A stretch of DNA of 64,000 nucleotides from positions 124,001 through 188,000 of the forward strand of contig CAMJXD010000001.1 of NCBI GenBank assembly GCA_946409635.1. Direction: 5' to 3'. Shown here piece by piece: positions 1 to 9,002 of the stretch (its first letter is position 1; the number at the start of each line of letters is the position of its first letter). Below the pieces are notes generated by a model. The model had not been told where the DNA came from and searched no databases. It saw only the letters and a program-made list of their open reading frames with translations. This DNA is from an uncultured Prevotellaceae bacterium. Lineage in GTDB: Bacteria; Bacteroidota; Bacteroidia; Bacteroidales; Muribaculaceae. The translations under genes were made by a program, and so were the position numbers.

Positions 1-759
1 ATTGCCCTGACGGGCCATGCGCAGGGTCATGCCGTCGGCAACACCGGCGGGAATGCTGATGCTCACCACGTCCTCCTTGCGCACGAGACCCTTGCCGCCG
101 CAGTGGGGGCACGTCTCCTTGATGCGCTTGCCCGAGCCGCCACAGGTGTGGCACACGCTCTGGGACTGCATGGTGCCAAACATGGTGCGCTGCATGCGCA
201 CCTCCACACCCGAGCCATTGCAGGTGGGACAAGTCTCAAGCGCTGTACCGTCCTTGGCTCCTGTTCCGTGGCAATGGTCACAAGACTTCATGCGGGGAAT
301 GCGCAGCTTCTTCTCGGCTCCCTTGGCGACCTCGCTGAGCGTCATCTTGACGCGGACGCGCAGGTCGGTACCACGCTTCACGCGCTGGGCCTGGCCGCCA
401 CCGCCGCCAAAGAAGTCACCAAAACCACCAAATCCGCCGAACCCGCCGAACAGATCACCGAACTGCCTGAGGATGTCTTCCATCGACATGCCGCCGGCAT
501 ATCCGCCGCCGCCCATCTGTTCGCCTGCAAAGCCGAACTGGTCGTAATGGGCGCGCTTGTCGGGGTCGCTGAGGACATTGTAGGCCTCGGCGGCCTCCTT
601 AAACTTTTCCTCGGCAGCCTTCTTCTCGGCATCGCTCTTGCCCTGCTGCTTGTCAGGATGGTACTGGATGGCCAGCTTGCGATAGGCCTTCTTCAGGTCA
701 TCGGCCGTGGCGTTCTTGTCCACACCCAGCACCTCGTAGTAATCTCTCTTCTGAGCCAT
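1..759 (-). CDS. dnaJ: Chaperone DnaJ (Hsp40), N-terminal 253 residues; runs off the window
   Basis: DnaJ stimulates the ATPase of DnaK and delivers unfolded substrates to it in the cytoplasm. The reading frame is open from an ATG at 759 to base 1, so the C-terminus is missing. Visible parts: J domain at residues 1-75 with the HPD signature at 34-36, a Gly/Phe-rich linker at about 82-122, and four CxxCxGxG zinc-binding repeats starting at residues 160, 177, 203 and 217. These identify a type I DnaJ rather than a J-domain-only protein. The gene lies 52 bp downstream of grpE on the same strand, so the two co-chaperones of DnaK are probably cotranscribed. Confidence 0.97.
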   Translation of the reverse strand, partial: MAQKRDYYEVLGVDKNATADDLKKAYRKLAIQYHPDKQQGKSDAEKKAAEEKFKEAAEAYNVLSDPDKRAHYDQFGFAGEQMGGGGYAGGMSMEDILRQFGDLFGGFGGFGGFGDFFGGGGGQAQRVKRGTDLRVRVKMTLSEVAKGAEKKLRIPRMKSCDHCHGTGAKDGTALETCPTCNGSGVEVRMQRTMFGTMQSQSVCHTCGGSGKRIKETCPHCGGKGLVRKEDVVSISIPAGVADGMTLRMARQGN

Positions 760-811
760 ATTATTATATTGTCCCTATGTTATTCTAGTCCTTGGTCTTA
801 TGTTGTTTTGA

Positions 812-1393
812 TCAGTTGCCCACGACCACCTTGGCGTGGCGCAGCACCTTGTCGTTGATCATGTAGCCCTTGATGGTCGTGTCGATGACCTTGCCCTTCA
901 TCGAGGGGTCGGGCGCCGGAAACATGGTCACGGCCTCGTGAACATCGGTGTCAAAGTCCTTGCCTGTCGAGTCGATGGCAGTGACATGCTGGCTCTCGAG
1001 GTATTTCACAAATTTATTGTAGATCAGGTCAACACCCTCCTTGAGGCTGTCGAGGTCGCCGCCCTTGTTGATGGCATCAAGTGCCCTCTCCAGGTCATCG
1101 ACAACGGGGAGCAGGTCGCGCATGGCGTTTTCGGTACCATTCTTGATGAGGTCAACCTTCTCCTTGGCCGTACGGCGGCGAAAGTTCTCAAAATCAGAGT
1201 AAAGGAACATGTACTCCTTCTTCTCATGCTCAAGCGCGGCCTCGAGGTCGGCAATCTTCTTCTCAGGGTCTTCCTGGTTTTCCTGTTCGGTCTGCTTGTC
1301 CTGGGGCTGTTCTACAGCCTTGTCCGGGTTGAGGTTTTCTTCCTGAGCGGCCTTGGGCTCGTCGTTTTGATTCTTTTTGTTCTTCTTAGACAT
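812..1393 (-). CDS. grpE: GrpE nucleotide-exchange factor
   Basis: GrpE releases ADP from DnaK and so resets the DnaK-DnaJ cycle. The 193-residue product has the usual build: a low-complexity charged N-terminus (about residues 1-45, Lys/Glu/Gln/Asn-rich), a long helical dimerisation region (about 45-100, including YSDFENFRRR) and a C-terminal beta domain with the family-typical stretch VTMFPAPDPSMKGKV and the ending GYMINDKVLRHAKVVV. Length is normal. It sits between ispE and dnaJ, all on one strand. No CIRCE-type inverted repeat was seen upstream. Confidence 0.97.
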   Translation of the reverse strand: MSKKNKKNQNDEPKAAQEENLNPDKAVEQPQDKQTEQENQEDPEKKIADLEAALEHEKKEYMFLYSDFENFRRRTAKEKVDLIKNGTENAMRDLLPVVDDLERALDAINKGGDLDSLKEGVDLIYNKFVKYLESQHVTAIDSTGKDFDTDVHEAVTMFPAPDPSMKGKVIDTTIKGYMINDKVLRHAKVVVGN

Positions 1394-1459
1394 ATCGTAG
1401 TTGTGTTAAAATCGTTATACCTTACCAATTACTGCAAAAACCAGTCCAACATGGCCTGC

Positions 1460-2281
1460 TCACAGTTGCAGGACAAAGGTGGCGCAATCGGTAAAAGTGT
1501 CAGCCGCCATTGCTGCCAGTTTGTCATCATTAAAAATGCCAAATACCGTTGAGCCCGACCCCGACATGGCCGCATAGCGGGCACCGGCGTCCATCAGCCG
1601 GGTCTTGATGAGCCACAGCTGTGGCAAGGCTGCAAATACACTGGGCTCAAAATCGTTGGTGAGCACGCCGTCCCACATCTCGACGGGAGCGGCCGTCACC
1701 TCAGTAAGACTGACCGTGGCAGGAGCCGGGACAACACGGCTATAGGCCGTGCGGGTGTCTACCCCGACAGGCGGCTTGACCAGCAGGAGCGACATCCCCT
1801 TGAGGTCAACATCGACAGGCGACAGCACATCGCCGATGCCGGTTGCCATCATGGGACGGTTATAGATGAAGAACGCACAGTCGGCACCCAGCGTAGCAGC
1901 CATCGCCGCCAGGTCGCAGTCGGGCACCTTGAGGTCAAACATCTGGTTGAGCATCACCATCGTGTGGGCGGCATCGCTCGAGCCGCCACCCAGGCCGGCG
2001 CCATCGGGGATGTGCTTGTAGAGGTACATCGTCACCGGGGGCAAGGCATATCGTTGCTGCATGAGCCTGTAAGCCTTCATTACCAGGTTCTTCTCGGCAG
2101 GGCAGTCGACGGCATTGCCGTAACAGTGGAGCTCGGTGTCAGGTCCCTGGGCGATGACTATCTCGAGTGCGTCGGTCAGGGGTATGGGATAGAACACCGT
2201 CTCGATGTTGTGGTAACCGTCGGGGCGGCGTTCCACGATATTCAATCCCAAGTTGATTTTAGCGTTAGGAAAAGTGATCAT
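1460..2281 (-). CDS. ispE: 4-diphosphocytidyl-2-C-methyl-D-erythritol kinase
   Basis: IspE phosphorylates the 2-hydroxyl of CDP-methylerythritol, the fourth step of the non-mevalonate isoprenoid pathway. The 273-residue protein begins with the family's N-terminal motif PNAKINLGL (Lys8) and carries the GHMP-kinase glycine-rich phosphate loop GLGGGSSDAA at residues 96-105. The conserved catalytic aspartate region LGADCAFF follows, and a C-terminal SGSGSTVFGIF stretch closes the GHMP fold. The start lies 13 bp after the cls stop, so the two are probably one transcript. The pairing with cls (lipid synthesis) has no obvious functional logic. Confidence 0.95.
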   Translation of the reverse strand: MITFPNAKINLGLNIVERRPDGYHNIETVFYPIPLTDALEIVIAQGPDTELHCYGNAVDCPAEKNLVMKAYRLMQQRYALPPVTMYLYKHIPDGAGLGGGSSDAAHTMVMLNQMFDLKVPDCDLAAMAATLGADCAFFIYNRPMMATGIGDVLSPVDVDLKGMSLLLVKPPVGVDTRTAYSRVVPAPATVSLTEVTAAPVEMWDGVLTNDFEPSVFAALPQLWLIKTRLMDAGARYAAMSGSGSTVFGIFNDDKLAAMAADTFTDCATFVLQL

Positions 2282-2294
2282 GTCGCGATAGTGA

Positions 2295-3749
2295 TTACAG
2301 AATGGGGCTGATGAGTCGCACCACCGACTCCAGCGCCTTGGTGGCCAGCGGGCGCTGCTTCCACTTGCCCAGGCTCACGCGGGTCGAGTGGTTCAAGTCG
2401 TCCTCAAAGATGTCCTTCATCTTGCGGTTGAATTCCTTGCTGTAGACCAGCGCATTAAACTCAAAGTTATGCTCAAAGCTACGAAAATCAAAGTTGGTTG
2501 ACCCGGTGGTGACAAACTGGTCATCAACGATGAGCACCTTGGCATGCATCATGCGCGGCTCATAGAAATAAATCTTGATACCGGCAAGGAGGCACTCCTT
2601 GATGTAGGAAGCGGTGGCAAGTCGCAAGACCCGGGTGTCGGGGTTGCGTGGAATCATCAGCTTGACGTCGATGCCTGCCAGCGCTGCGCTCTGCAATACC
2701 TTGAGCAGGGGGTCGCTGGGCAGGAAATATGGAGTCTGGATGTATACGCAATGACGGGCCAGCGAAATGGCCTTGAGAAAGACAATCGAGATATTGTTCC
2801 ACCGGCTGGCAGGACCGCTGTCCATCATCTGCACGAGATAGTCGGTGCCGGGCGGCGGTGTCGTGTATCGCATCGTGGGCGACTTGAGCAGTTCACGGGT
2901 GGTGAAGTTCCAGTCGATGGCAAACGAGTATTGCAGTGCCGCTACGGCCTCGCCGTGGATGCGCAGGTGGGTGTCGCGCCAGGCTGGTTCCTTCTTGTCG
3001 CGTGTGACATAGCGGTCGGCAATGTTCATGCCGCCCACATAGCCCACCTTGCCGTCGATGACGACGATCTTGCGGTGGTTGCGCCAGTTGACACGGAAAG
3101 CCACGTTGGCCACGGTCACCTCAAGGAAGGGATGCACCTTGATGCCGGCGGCACGCATCTGCTTGAGGACGCGCGGCCTCATGTAGAACGAGCCCACGTA
3201 GTCATACAGCACCCTGACCTCTACACCCTGGGCAGCCTTGGCCTTGAGCAGGTCGATGAGGTGTGAACCCACCTCGTCGTTCTCGATGATAAAATACTGG
3301 ACGTGGATATAGTGCTGGGCCTGCTCGATGTCACGCAGCAGGGCCTGGAACTTATCGTGGCCTGATGTAAACACCTCGATATCATTACCATAGAACAAGT
3401 GTGGCGTGGTCAGCTTGTTGACTAGAGCCATCAACTGCCGCGAGACGTCTGACAGGCCGGCCTCCAGCTCCCGGTGCTCGTCGAAGTCGTTCATGTGCCG
3501 CAGCTCTCGCAAGTCGGACCGCGAGATGAGCCTCATGCCCTTGAGGCTGCGACCGAACATCAGATAAATCACCAGCCCGACGACAGGCAGCAAGACCAGC
3601 ACGAGCATCCATGCCATCGACTTGACCGGATTGCGGTTCTCGCTCAGCACGACGACAATCACTGCAAGCACAGTGAGAAAGTACAACACCGTCAAGATGT
3701 TGAACAGCACATCGGCATATGGGAACAGTTCAGCGAGAAGCATGATCAT
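2295..3749 (-). CDS. cls: Cardiolipin synthase, phospholipase D superfamily
   Basis: The enzyme condenses two phosphatidylglycerols into cardiolipin plus glycerol at the inner membrane. The 484-residue product has two N-terminal membrane segments (about residues 13-35 and 45-66) separated by a short loop, as in ClsA. It then has two PLD catalytic HxKx4D motifs: His225/Lys227/Asp232 in NHRKIVVID and His402/Lys404/Asp409 in MHAKVLIVDD, the second followed by GSTNFDFRSFEHNFE. Both active-site halves are intact and length is typical. It is the first gene of the 3749-to-1 run. An ATG two codons inside (3743) is an alternative start. Confidence 0.95.
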   Translation of the reverse strand: MIMLLAELFPYADVLFNILTVLYFLTVLAVIVVVLSENRNPVKSMAWMLVLVLLPVVGLVIYLMFGRSLKGMRLISRSDLRELRHMNDFDEHRELEAGLSDVSRQLMALVNKLTTPHLFYGNDIEVFTSGHDKFQALLRDIEQAQHYIHVQYFIIENDEVGSHLIDLLKAKAAQGVEVRVLYDYVGSFYMRPRVLKQMRAAGIKVHPFLEVTVANVAFRVNWRNHRKIVVIDGKVGYVGGMNIADRYVTRDKKEPAWRDTHLRIHGEAVAALQYSFAIDWNFTTRELLKSPTMRYTTPPPGTDYLVQMMDSGPASRWNNISIVFLKAISLARHCVYIQTPYFLPSDPLLKVLQSAALAGIDVKLMIPRNPDTRVLRLATASYIKECLLAGIKIYFYEPRMMHAKVLIVDDQFVTTGSTNFDFRSFEHNFEFNALVYSKEFNRKMKDIFEDDLNHSTRVSLGKWKQRPLATKALESVVRLISPIL

Positions 3750-3836
3750 TCATCAAAAAAATCGGACGCGACATGGTCACGCCCAACAATACTCTCATTC
3801 ATTTCAATTCAGTCACAAGATGCCACGGCAATGCCA

Positions 3837-4148
3837 TCAACGCACCACCACCTTGCGTGACCACTGGTTGCTGCATTTCACGATATAAAACCCCTTGGGG
3901 AAATCTATCGAGACACGCTGGTCGGCGCTCACGCGAACGACCTTGACAAGCTGACCAGTAATGGAGTAGACATTGAAAGTGGCGTCACTACTACCTGCCA
4001 TGAAGACGATGCGTCCCTCAGCCCCTTGAGCCGTCGGGCCTGTTGCCACAGTCTCGATGCGTTGCGGCAAGAAGTTGTCGGGCACCGGTATGGCCTGAAC
4101 CAATTCCACTGCCAACAAGCAGACAACTATGTAGAACACTCGTTTCAT
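3837..4148 (-). CDS. Small secreted protein made mostly of a T9SS-like C-terminal domain
   Basis: A 103-residue protein with a signal peptide (about residues 1-19, ending ...LVQAIP), a short linker, and from about residue 46 a single beta domain: IVFMAG, then FNVYSITGQLVKVV, then FPKGFYIVKC and a basic end SRKVVVR. That order (VYxxTGQ, LxxGxYIVK, KxxVR) is the pattern of type A sorting domains of the type IX secretion system. It looks like a sorting domain with no cargo. It could be a truncated remnant, a small surface protein, or a family that merely resembles the CTD. No other window protein carries this domain. It has its own promoter-like sequence upstream. Confidence 0.7.
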   Translation of the reverse strand: MKRVFYIVVCLLAVELVQAIPVPDNFLPQRIETVATGPTAQGAEGRIVFMAGSSDATFNVYSITGQLVKVVRVSADQRVSIDFPKGFYIVKCSNQWSRKVVVR

Positions 4149-4175
4149 CTTGCGACTTCAATTCATTTCAATCTG

Positions 4176-4206
4176 CAAAATTACAACCTTTGGCCGAAAA
4201 GCCAAA
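4176..4206 (-). promoter_or_regulatory. Bacteroidetes-type promoter of the small CTD-like gene
   Basis: On the minus strand a TTTG (-33 element, 4203-4206) is followed after 19 nt by TAATTTTG (-7 element, 4176-4183), matching TTTG-N19-TAnnTTTG. The start codon at 4148 lies 28 nt downstream. Confidence 0.65.
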
Positions 4207-4238
4207 CATTTTGCTCACTTTTTTTGTAATTAGACACC

Positions 4239-4275
4239 AAATGCAGGCAAAAGTTTCATCACCTTGCCTGCATTT
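4239..4275. terminator. Strong hairpin downstream of the UpxY-led operon
   Basis: A perfect 12-bp inverted repeat (4239-4250 with 4264-4275, 13-nt loop) lies about 80 bp beyond the stop of the last operon gene. Neither side has a long T tract, so it is a plausible but not classic intrinsic terminator. It also lies upstream of the promoter of the small secreted gene at 4148. Confidence 0.45.
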
Positions 4276-4351
4276 TAGCAATATTTACCAGAATTGACAG
4301 CCAGCTTGGGCCCAGCCAAGCAAACTGTAAGAAGCACTATGGCCGCCAGGC

Positions 4352-6094
4352 CTAATGCTTGATAAACTGTCCGATCTTGCTGGTCAGCTTGGAGCCCAAG
4401 ACGTTGCGAGCCAGTTGCTTGAGCGTTCCGCTACCATCGGCCAGTGCAGTGCGCAGCTGATAGATGGCCTGACTCTCGTCGTCGCTGTCGGTAAAGACTT
4501 CAAGCACCATGGGCCGCTCGCAGGGCTTGGGGTCAAAGAAAGTATCGCACACGGCCAGATACTCTTCCTTGCTTGATGCGCTCATGTAGCTGTAGCCCAG
4601 GTCCTGGGCATAGTGCTTCACCAGTTCGGGCGACTTGTTGCCGAAGTGCCCTGCAGCGGCCATGAACTTATCACCGTCCTCGCCAAACTTGGATGCCGGA
4701 TGGTCGGAATTGTGGAACTCGGTGCCACGGCCATTGTTGATGAGCATGATGCGCACGTTTCTCCCCACGTGCCTGTTACCCAGCACATTCAGGTCATAGA
4801 AGAAGGCCAGGTCGCCGACCACGGCAAAGCACAGGCGGTCAGGGTCTACCAGCGATGCCCCGATGAGCGTAGAGACATCGCCATCGATGCCGAAGCCACC
4901 GACGTTGCAAGCCGTGCGCACGCCCTTGGGCAGATTGAAGTAGTTCCAGCACCTCAACGAGTTCAGGATACCCACATGCAGGGTAGAGCCCTCGGGAACC
5001 CTGGCGGCACTGTGTTGGGCAATCCAGACGTTGGAGAAGGGCAGTTCGGGCAGTGCAGCGAGCGCCTGCTCATGGAAGTTGCGGCAAGCCTCGATGAAGC
5101 TCGTGCGGCGCTCTCCACCGGCAGCATAGTGCCTGAAGAAGGTGATTTCCTCCATCTCAAACACGTGAGTAAGCTTCATGAAGCGGTCACGCAGCTCGCC
5201 GTCAGGGTTGACTCGCCACAACTGGTCGGCCACGACCACGTCGACCGAATAGTCGCCGCTCACCTCGCCGATGTGAATCATCAGATTGGGGCGGATGGGA
5301 TCCTTGGCCCAGTTGAACTGCGAGGCGATGAGTGCGGGATGGAACTCATATTCACCATGATAGCCGCTGGTCACGTCACAGAAGACGACTGCATCATGGC
5401 AGGCGCAGAAGTCGTCGACAGCACGGGTCAACTCGGCACTGAAGGGCTGATGAGCCCCCACAAACACGACGATGCGGGCATCGGCAGGAATCTCGGGAAA
5501 CTCATCATGAGGCATGATGCGCCTGATGAGCCGGGCAGGCGGCAACTCGCGCAAGGAGAAGTCCTGGTTGTAGCCCGTTTCCAGGTTGATGTGCACAGGA
5601 CCTCCACCGTGACGGCGCAGGGCGAGCAGGGCCTTGTTGACCTTGATCTCGCAGTCCCACTCCTGGCTCTTGTTGCCTACCATGTTGAGCATGACGCTGT
5701 CGACCGACATGTCGGCCAACTGTTGTGAGCGGTCAATGACCTGTGGCACCAGGTGACCCACCTTGATGGGATTCTGGGTGGATGTGACAGCAAGGACAGG
5801 CAGCTTGCGATAATAGGCCTCGGTCAAGCCCGAGACGTAATTGCGTGATGCAGTAGCGCCCGTGCAACTCAGTACCACAGGTTCACCGCTCTCGCTGGCG
5901 ATACCGCAGGCCAGATAGGCCGCCGACCGCTCGTCGACCGACGAGAACACCTTGAAGAACGGGTCACACTGGACACTGGCCACAAAGTTGATATTAGTTG
6001 TACCCGGAGAGGCAATCACATAGCGGATGCCATGGGCCTTGAGCAGAGCGACCAGAATCTGCACATTTCGCTCAGCAGAATAGAATTTATCCAT
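4352..6094 (-). CDS. MenD-like thiamine diphosphate-dependent enzyme
   Basis: A 580-residue enzyme of the pyruvate oxidase/decarboxylase fold in three domains. The N-terminal PYR domain has ASPGTTNINF (29-38) and VDERSAAY with Glu55, the position of the cofactor-activating glutamate in MenD. A middle domain follows. The C-terminal PP domain carries the ThDP/Mg motif GDLAFFYD (427-434) followed by NN (453-454). The resemblance is to SEPHCHC synthase, but the gene is far from any menaquinone genes and closes the UpxY-led operon. A role in C-C bond formation on an operon-specific substrate (as in branched-sugar or acyloin synthesis) is inference. Unlike the AT-rich genes upstream, it is GC-rich like the chromosome. 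Confidence 0.8.
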   Translation of the reverse strand: MDKFYSAERNVQILVALLKAHGIRYVIASPGTTNINFVASVQCDPFFKVFSSVDERSAAYLACGIASESGEPVVLSCTGATASRNYVSGLTEAYYRKLPVLAVTSTQNPIKVGHLVPQVIDRSQQLADMSVDSVMLNMVGNKSQEWDCEIKVNKALLALRRHGGGPVHINLETGYNQDFSLRELPPARLIRRIMPHDEFPEIPADARIVVFVGAHQPFSAELTRAVDDFCACHDAVVFCDVTSGYHGEYEFHPALIASQFNWAKDPIRPNLMIHIGEVSGDYSVDVVVADQLWRVNPDGELRDRFMKLTHVFEMEEITFFRHYAAGGERRTSFIEACRNFHEQALAALPELPFSNVWIAQHSAARVPEGSTLHVGILNSLRCWNYFNLPKGVRTACNVGGFGIDGDVSTLIGASLVDPDRLCFAVVGDLAFFYDLNVLGNRHVGRNVRIMLINNGRGTEFHNSDHPASKFGEDGDKFMAAAGHFGNKSPELVKHYAQDLGYSYMSASSKEEYLAVCDTFFDPKPCERPMVLEVFTDSDDESQAIYQLRTALADGSGTLKQLARNVLGSKLTSKIGQFIKH

Positions 6095-6152
6095 AATCGG
6101 TTATTAATATTTGCTACTTTAATAGAATGGCATCCATACCAGCCATTAAAAA

Positions 6153-7171
6153 TCAAAAGAATGCGGCTTGAATCTTTAGCCATAACCATTGCCGCACAAG
6201 GTCAACTACAAATGCGACCATAAATAAAGCGATAATTGCCAAAGATATCACGACAGAGTAATACACAATATCATGATTAGCAAACAAATTATTACATATG
6301 GGTACAGTATAAGCTGTAATCAAAGGATCGCCATGAATCAAAAACACAGCAAAACTTGATGCGCCTAACATGTTCACAATCTTAGACTTGAAATCCAATT
6401 TAGTAAAGAATAACGACAAATAAATCGTCGCTGCGAGTACCAACGGAGCATTGTATAAGAACATTCTGCCCCCATGCCGCCAGATAGTTGGAGCGACAAA
6501 AGCCGACAAGAAAACAACAACAGCTGTTCCGATTGATATTAGCAAATAAATTGATAAATCATGTAATTTATCAAACATGAAGTATTTACCACCATAGACC
6601 CTAATGTATCGTGCAATCAAGTAAATAAAACAGAGGTGGAAAAAACTATATCCGCCATCAATCCCAATCAAATCAACGAACCACCCCATCACGATTTCCA
6701 AAAAAGCATAACACAACAAAGTTGTCTTTACTGTCTTTTTGCCAGCACAATCAATGAACACATTTAAAATTGGTGACAACAGAAATAACGGAATATATGC
6801 TCTGACAAACCAGAAATTGGACAACGAATCAGCATGTTTCACAAAGGACTTAATGCTAAAATGCAAACCACCGAAAACAATGAAAGCGCAATAGATTACG
6901 GTGCTATAAAAAAGCAACTGGAAGACGAGATTAGCCATTCCTCTCTTTGTCAATTTAATTGAGAACCAGCCCGAAAAAACACGAAACAATTTACGCATAC
7001 AATAGCCACTGACTCAACCAGATACTGCAAAAATGCTCGTAAAGGATCATTAGAGCACATGTCAAGAGTAGGCTCTCCAACTGCACTATAATTTGTATGG
7101 CACATAACCACCATCACCATGGCAATTATACGTAAGAGTTCCATATTTGCTTGCCTCTGTCTAACTTTCAT
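6153..7171 (-). pseudogene. Acyltransferase-3 family membrane O-acyltransferase, frameshifted at a T6 run
   Basis: Two overlapping frames together make one normal acyltransferase-3 protein of about 340 residues. The upstream piece (7171 to about 6975) has the family start RQANMELLRIIAMVMVVMCH, with the conserved arginine and histidine, and reaches VNCFVFF. The family-typical continuation SGWFSIK is found only in the next frame, which stays open to 6153 with about nine membrane segments. The junction is a run of six T on the coding strand (6974-6979); seven would restore the frame. Such enzymes add acetyl or other acyl groups to surface glycans. The break may be a real mutation, phase-variable slippage or an assembly error. 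Confidence 0.8.
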
Positions 7172-7254
7172 GTTTCAATATATTAAAGATCCGAAATGAA
7201 ACTCATAAAACGACGACTTTTATAAGCCTGCTAGCAAAACAGCAGAATCGATAT

Positions 7255-8067
7255 TCACATCTTCCATCGTGCGTTGACGGTACTGCCGTTATTAGAAGCA
7301 ATAATCTGTCCAGAGATACAGCCGGCTGCATCAGACAACAAGAATGCGGCCAATTCGGCAACCTCTTCAGGCAAATACGCCCGACCGATAACATTTGACC
7401 ACACCGTCAGGTCCCCATTAGACTGATAACCCGTCATTGCTGTAGCTGTAATGCCAGGAGCTATTGCATTAACCCTGATTCCTCTCTTAGCATACGCATA
7501 TGCCAAGCCTTGAACTAAACAGTTCAGCGCAGCTTTGGTCATTGCATAAGGACGAATGTCAGCAGTTTCACCGACCTCAGACGAGATAAACAGGATGTGA
7601 CCTTTAACCTTGTTTTCCAACATATAAACAACAAACTTTTGGGTCAGGAAGAACGGCCCACGCAAGTTAGTTGAAATTTGGGCATCAAAACCTTCGGGCG
7701 TAACGGTTTCAAAATACTCATGCAGGGATATGCCTGCATTATTCACCAAGCAATCAATTCCGCCCAGCATTCTCACTGCATCAGCAAGGAAAGCATCAAA
7801 TGTTTCAACTTGGGTGACATCAAGCCTTAATGCAGCACAATGCAGTTCCTTTGATATCTTATCGAGTTTTTTCTCATCACGAGCCGCTATAAGCACATGA
7901 GCACCCTCAGCGACAAAACGCTTTGCCATCGCCAGGCCAAGCCCTCCGGTTCCCCCTGTGACAACAATTCGTTTGCCCTTCAATTTATCACTAGCATTCA
8001 TATAGGAAATGCTAGCATACACCGGCTTATGCCTCATGAAGTGTTTTATTCTCTTGATTATTGACAT
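7255..8067 (-). CDS. Short-chain dehydrogenase/reductase, first of a pair
   Basis: A 270-residue NAD(P)-dependent oxidoreductase of the classical SDR fold. Visible are the Rossmann motif TGGTGGLGLA, NNAG (substrate-binding stretch), and the catalytic SS...Y-x3-K as SSEVGE...YAMTK. The C-terminal IAPGITATAM loop precedes a typical ending. About 28 residues precede the fold (MSIIKRIKHFMRHK...), an extension shared in kind with the next SDR upstream. The substrate is unknown. In this operon a reductase acting on a product of the ThDP enzyme is plausible. The gene is 58 bp downstream of the other SDR. Confidence 0.85.
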   Translation of the reverse strand: MSIIKRIKHFMRHKPVYASISYMNASDKLKGKRIVVTGGTGGLGLAMAKRFVAEGAHVLIAARDEKKLDKISKELHCAALRLDVTQVETFDAFLADAVRMLGGIDCLVNNAGISLHEYFETVTPEGFDAQISTNLRGPFFLTQKFVVYMLENKVKGHILFISSEVGETADIRPYAMTKAALNCLVQGLAYAYAKRGIRVNAIAPGITATAMTGYQSNGDLTVWSNVIGRAYLPEEVAELAAFLLSDAAGCISGQIIASNNGSTVNARWKM

Positions 8068-8125
8068 TTGGTTTCTGCTTTTTAATTGTGGGAAGACACA
8101 GGACGATTACTTCTAACAGTAAACG

Positions 8126-8965
8126 TTAGAATGTACTAGAGAACATGCCAGAGCCACCCGTAATCATAATCGTATCACCGACGATGCTTGTACCGAGGTT
8201 GCTCACCAAGAAGATGGCCAGATTAGCTATTTCCTCTGGTGTTTCGGCCCGACGCAGAGGATTATAGTAGGCCAGGTTATCGGTATCCATGAATTTAGAA
8301 GCCATCGGCGTCACGGTGATGCCAGGAGCCAAGCCGTTGACGGTGATGCCATCCTTAGCCAGCTTCTCGGCAAAGCCCATTGTCATGCCATTCAGTGCCC
8401 TCTTGGACAACTGATAGGGTCCCCAACCTGGCCTCATGGACGATGACGAACTGACGTTCAGTATATGTCCCTGAATTTGATGCTCAAGCATGTGCTTGGC
8501 TATCGTCTGGGACATGAAATAGGCCGCCTTGAGATTGGTATTTAAAATCAGATCAAAGTTCTCAGGAGTCTTTTCCAGCCAGCCTTCCTTGTCGGTGACA
8601 CCCGCACTATTCACGAGAATGTCTATCCGCTTGTCGGCAATAAAATCGGTAACGGCTGCAATCATCGCGTGGGTGTCGGTCAAGTCAATCAACAAGAAGT
8701 TGCAACCCAGTTCTTTAGCGACCTTCTGGGTTTTCTCGGGATTGCGGCCAACGATTGTTACAGCAGCTCCACATTCAATCATCTTACGCGCAATCGACAT
8801 GCCGATGCCGCTGCTGCCGCCCGTGATAATAGCTTGCTTATCCTTCAAGATATGACCAAAGTCAACATCGTTGATGATGACAGGAGTTTTCTTGTGCAAC
8901 TTGGAATAATAAAAGACCTTGTTGCTTCCCAAGAAATTGGATATCAACTGTTTAATCAATCCCAT
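8126..8965 (-). CDS. Short-chain dehydrogenase/reductase, second of a pair
   Basis: A 279-residue SDR paralogous to its downstream neighbour. It has TGGSSGIGMS (cofactor loop), NSAG, the catalytic SSSSS...YQLSK pair and APGITVTPM. Its N-terminal extension (about 38 residues, with NKVFYYSKLHKK) parallels the extension of the other SDR, which suggests duplication within this locus or a shared partner. Substrate unknown; an oxidised sugar or acyloin intermediate is possible. The gene lies 37 bp downstream of a flippase gene, consistent with one transcript. Confidence 0.85.
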   Translation of the reverse strand: MGLIKQLISNFLGSNKVFYYSKLHKKTPVIINDVDFGHILKDKQAIITGGSSGIGMSIARKMIECGAAVTIVGRNPEKTQKVAKELGCNFLLIDLTDTHAMIAAVTDFIADKRIDILVNSAGVTDKEGWLEKTPENFDLILNTNLKAAYFMSQTIAKHMLEHQIQGHILNVSSSSSMRPGWGPYQLSKRALNGMTMGFAEKLAKDGITVNGLAPGITVTPMASKFMDTDNLAYYNPLRRAETPEEIANLAIFLVSNLGTSIVGDTIMITGGSGMFSSTF

Positions 8966-9002
8966 CGTTATTATTTTTGATTCTTGTGGAAATTATTGGA
9001 CT

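Noticed and set aside
103-858. A 251-codon plus-strand frame over dnaJ
   Set aside because: The minus strand encodes an unmistakable J domain and four zinc repeats.
4613-5728. A 371-codon plus-strand frame opposite the ThDP enzyme
   Set aside because: The minus-strand product has an intact ThDP motif and catalytic glutamate; the antisense product is a His/Val/Ala-rich shadow without motifs.
6960-6990. Programmed ribosomal frameshifting in the acyltransferase gene
   Set aside because: The T6 tract could slip, but there is no clear stimulatory structure or internal Shine-Dalgarno, and this family is not known to use recoding. A mutation, phase variation or sequence error is simpler.
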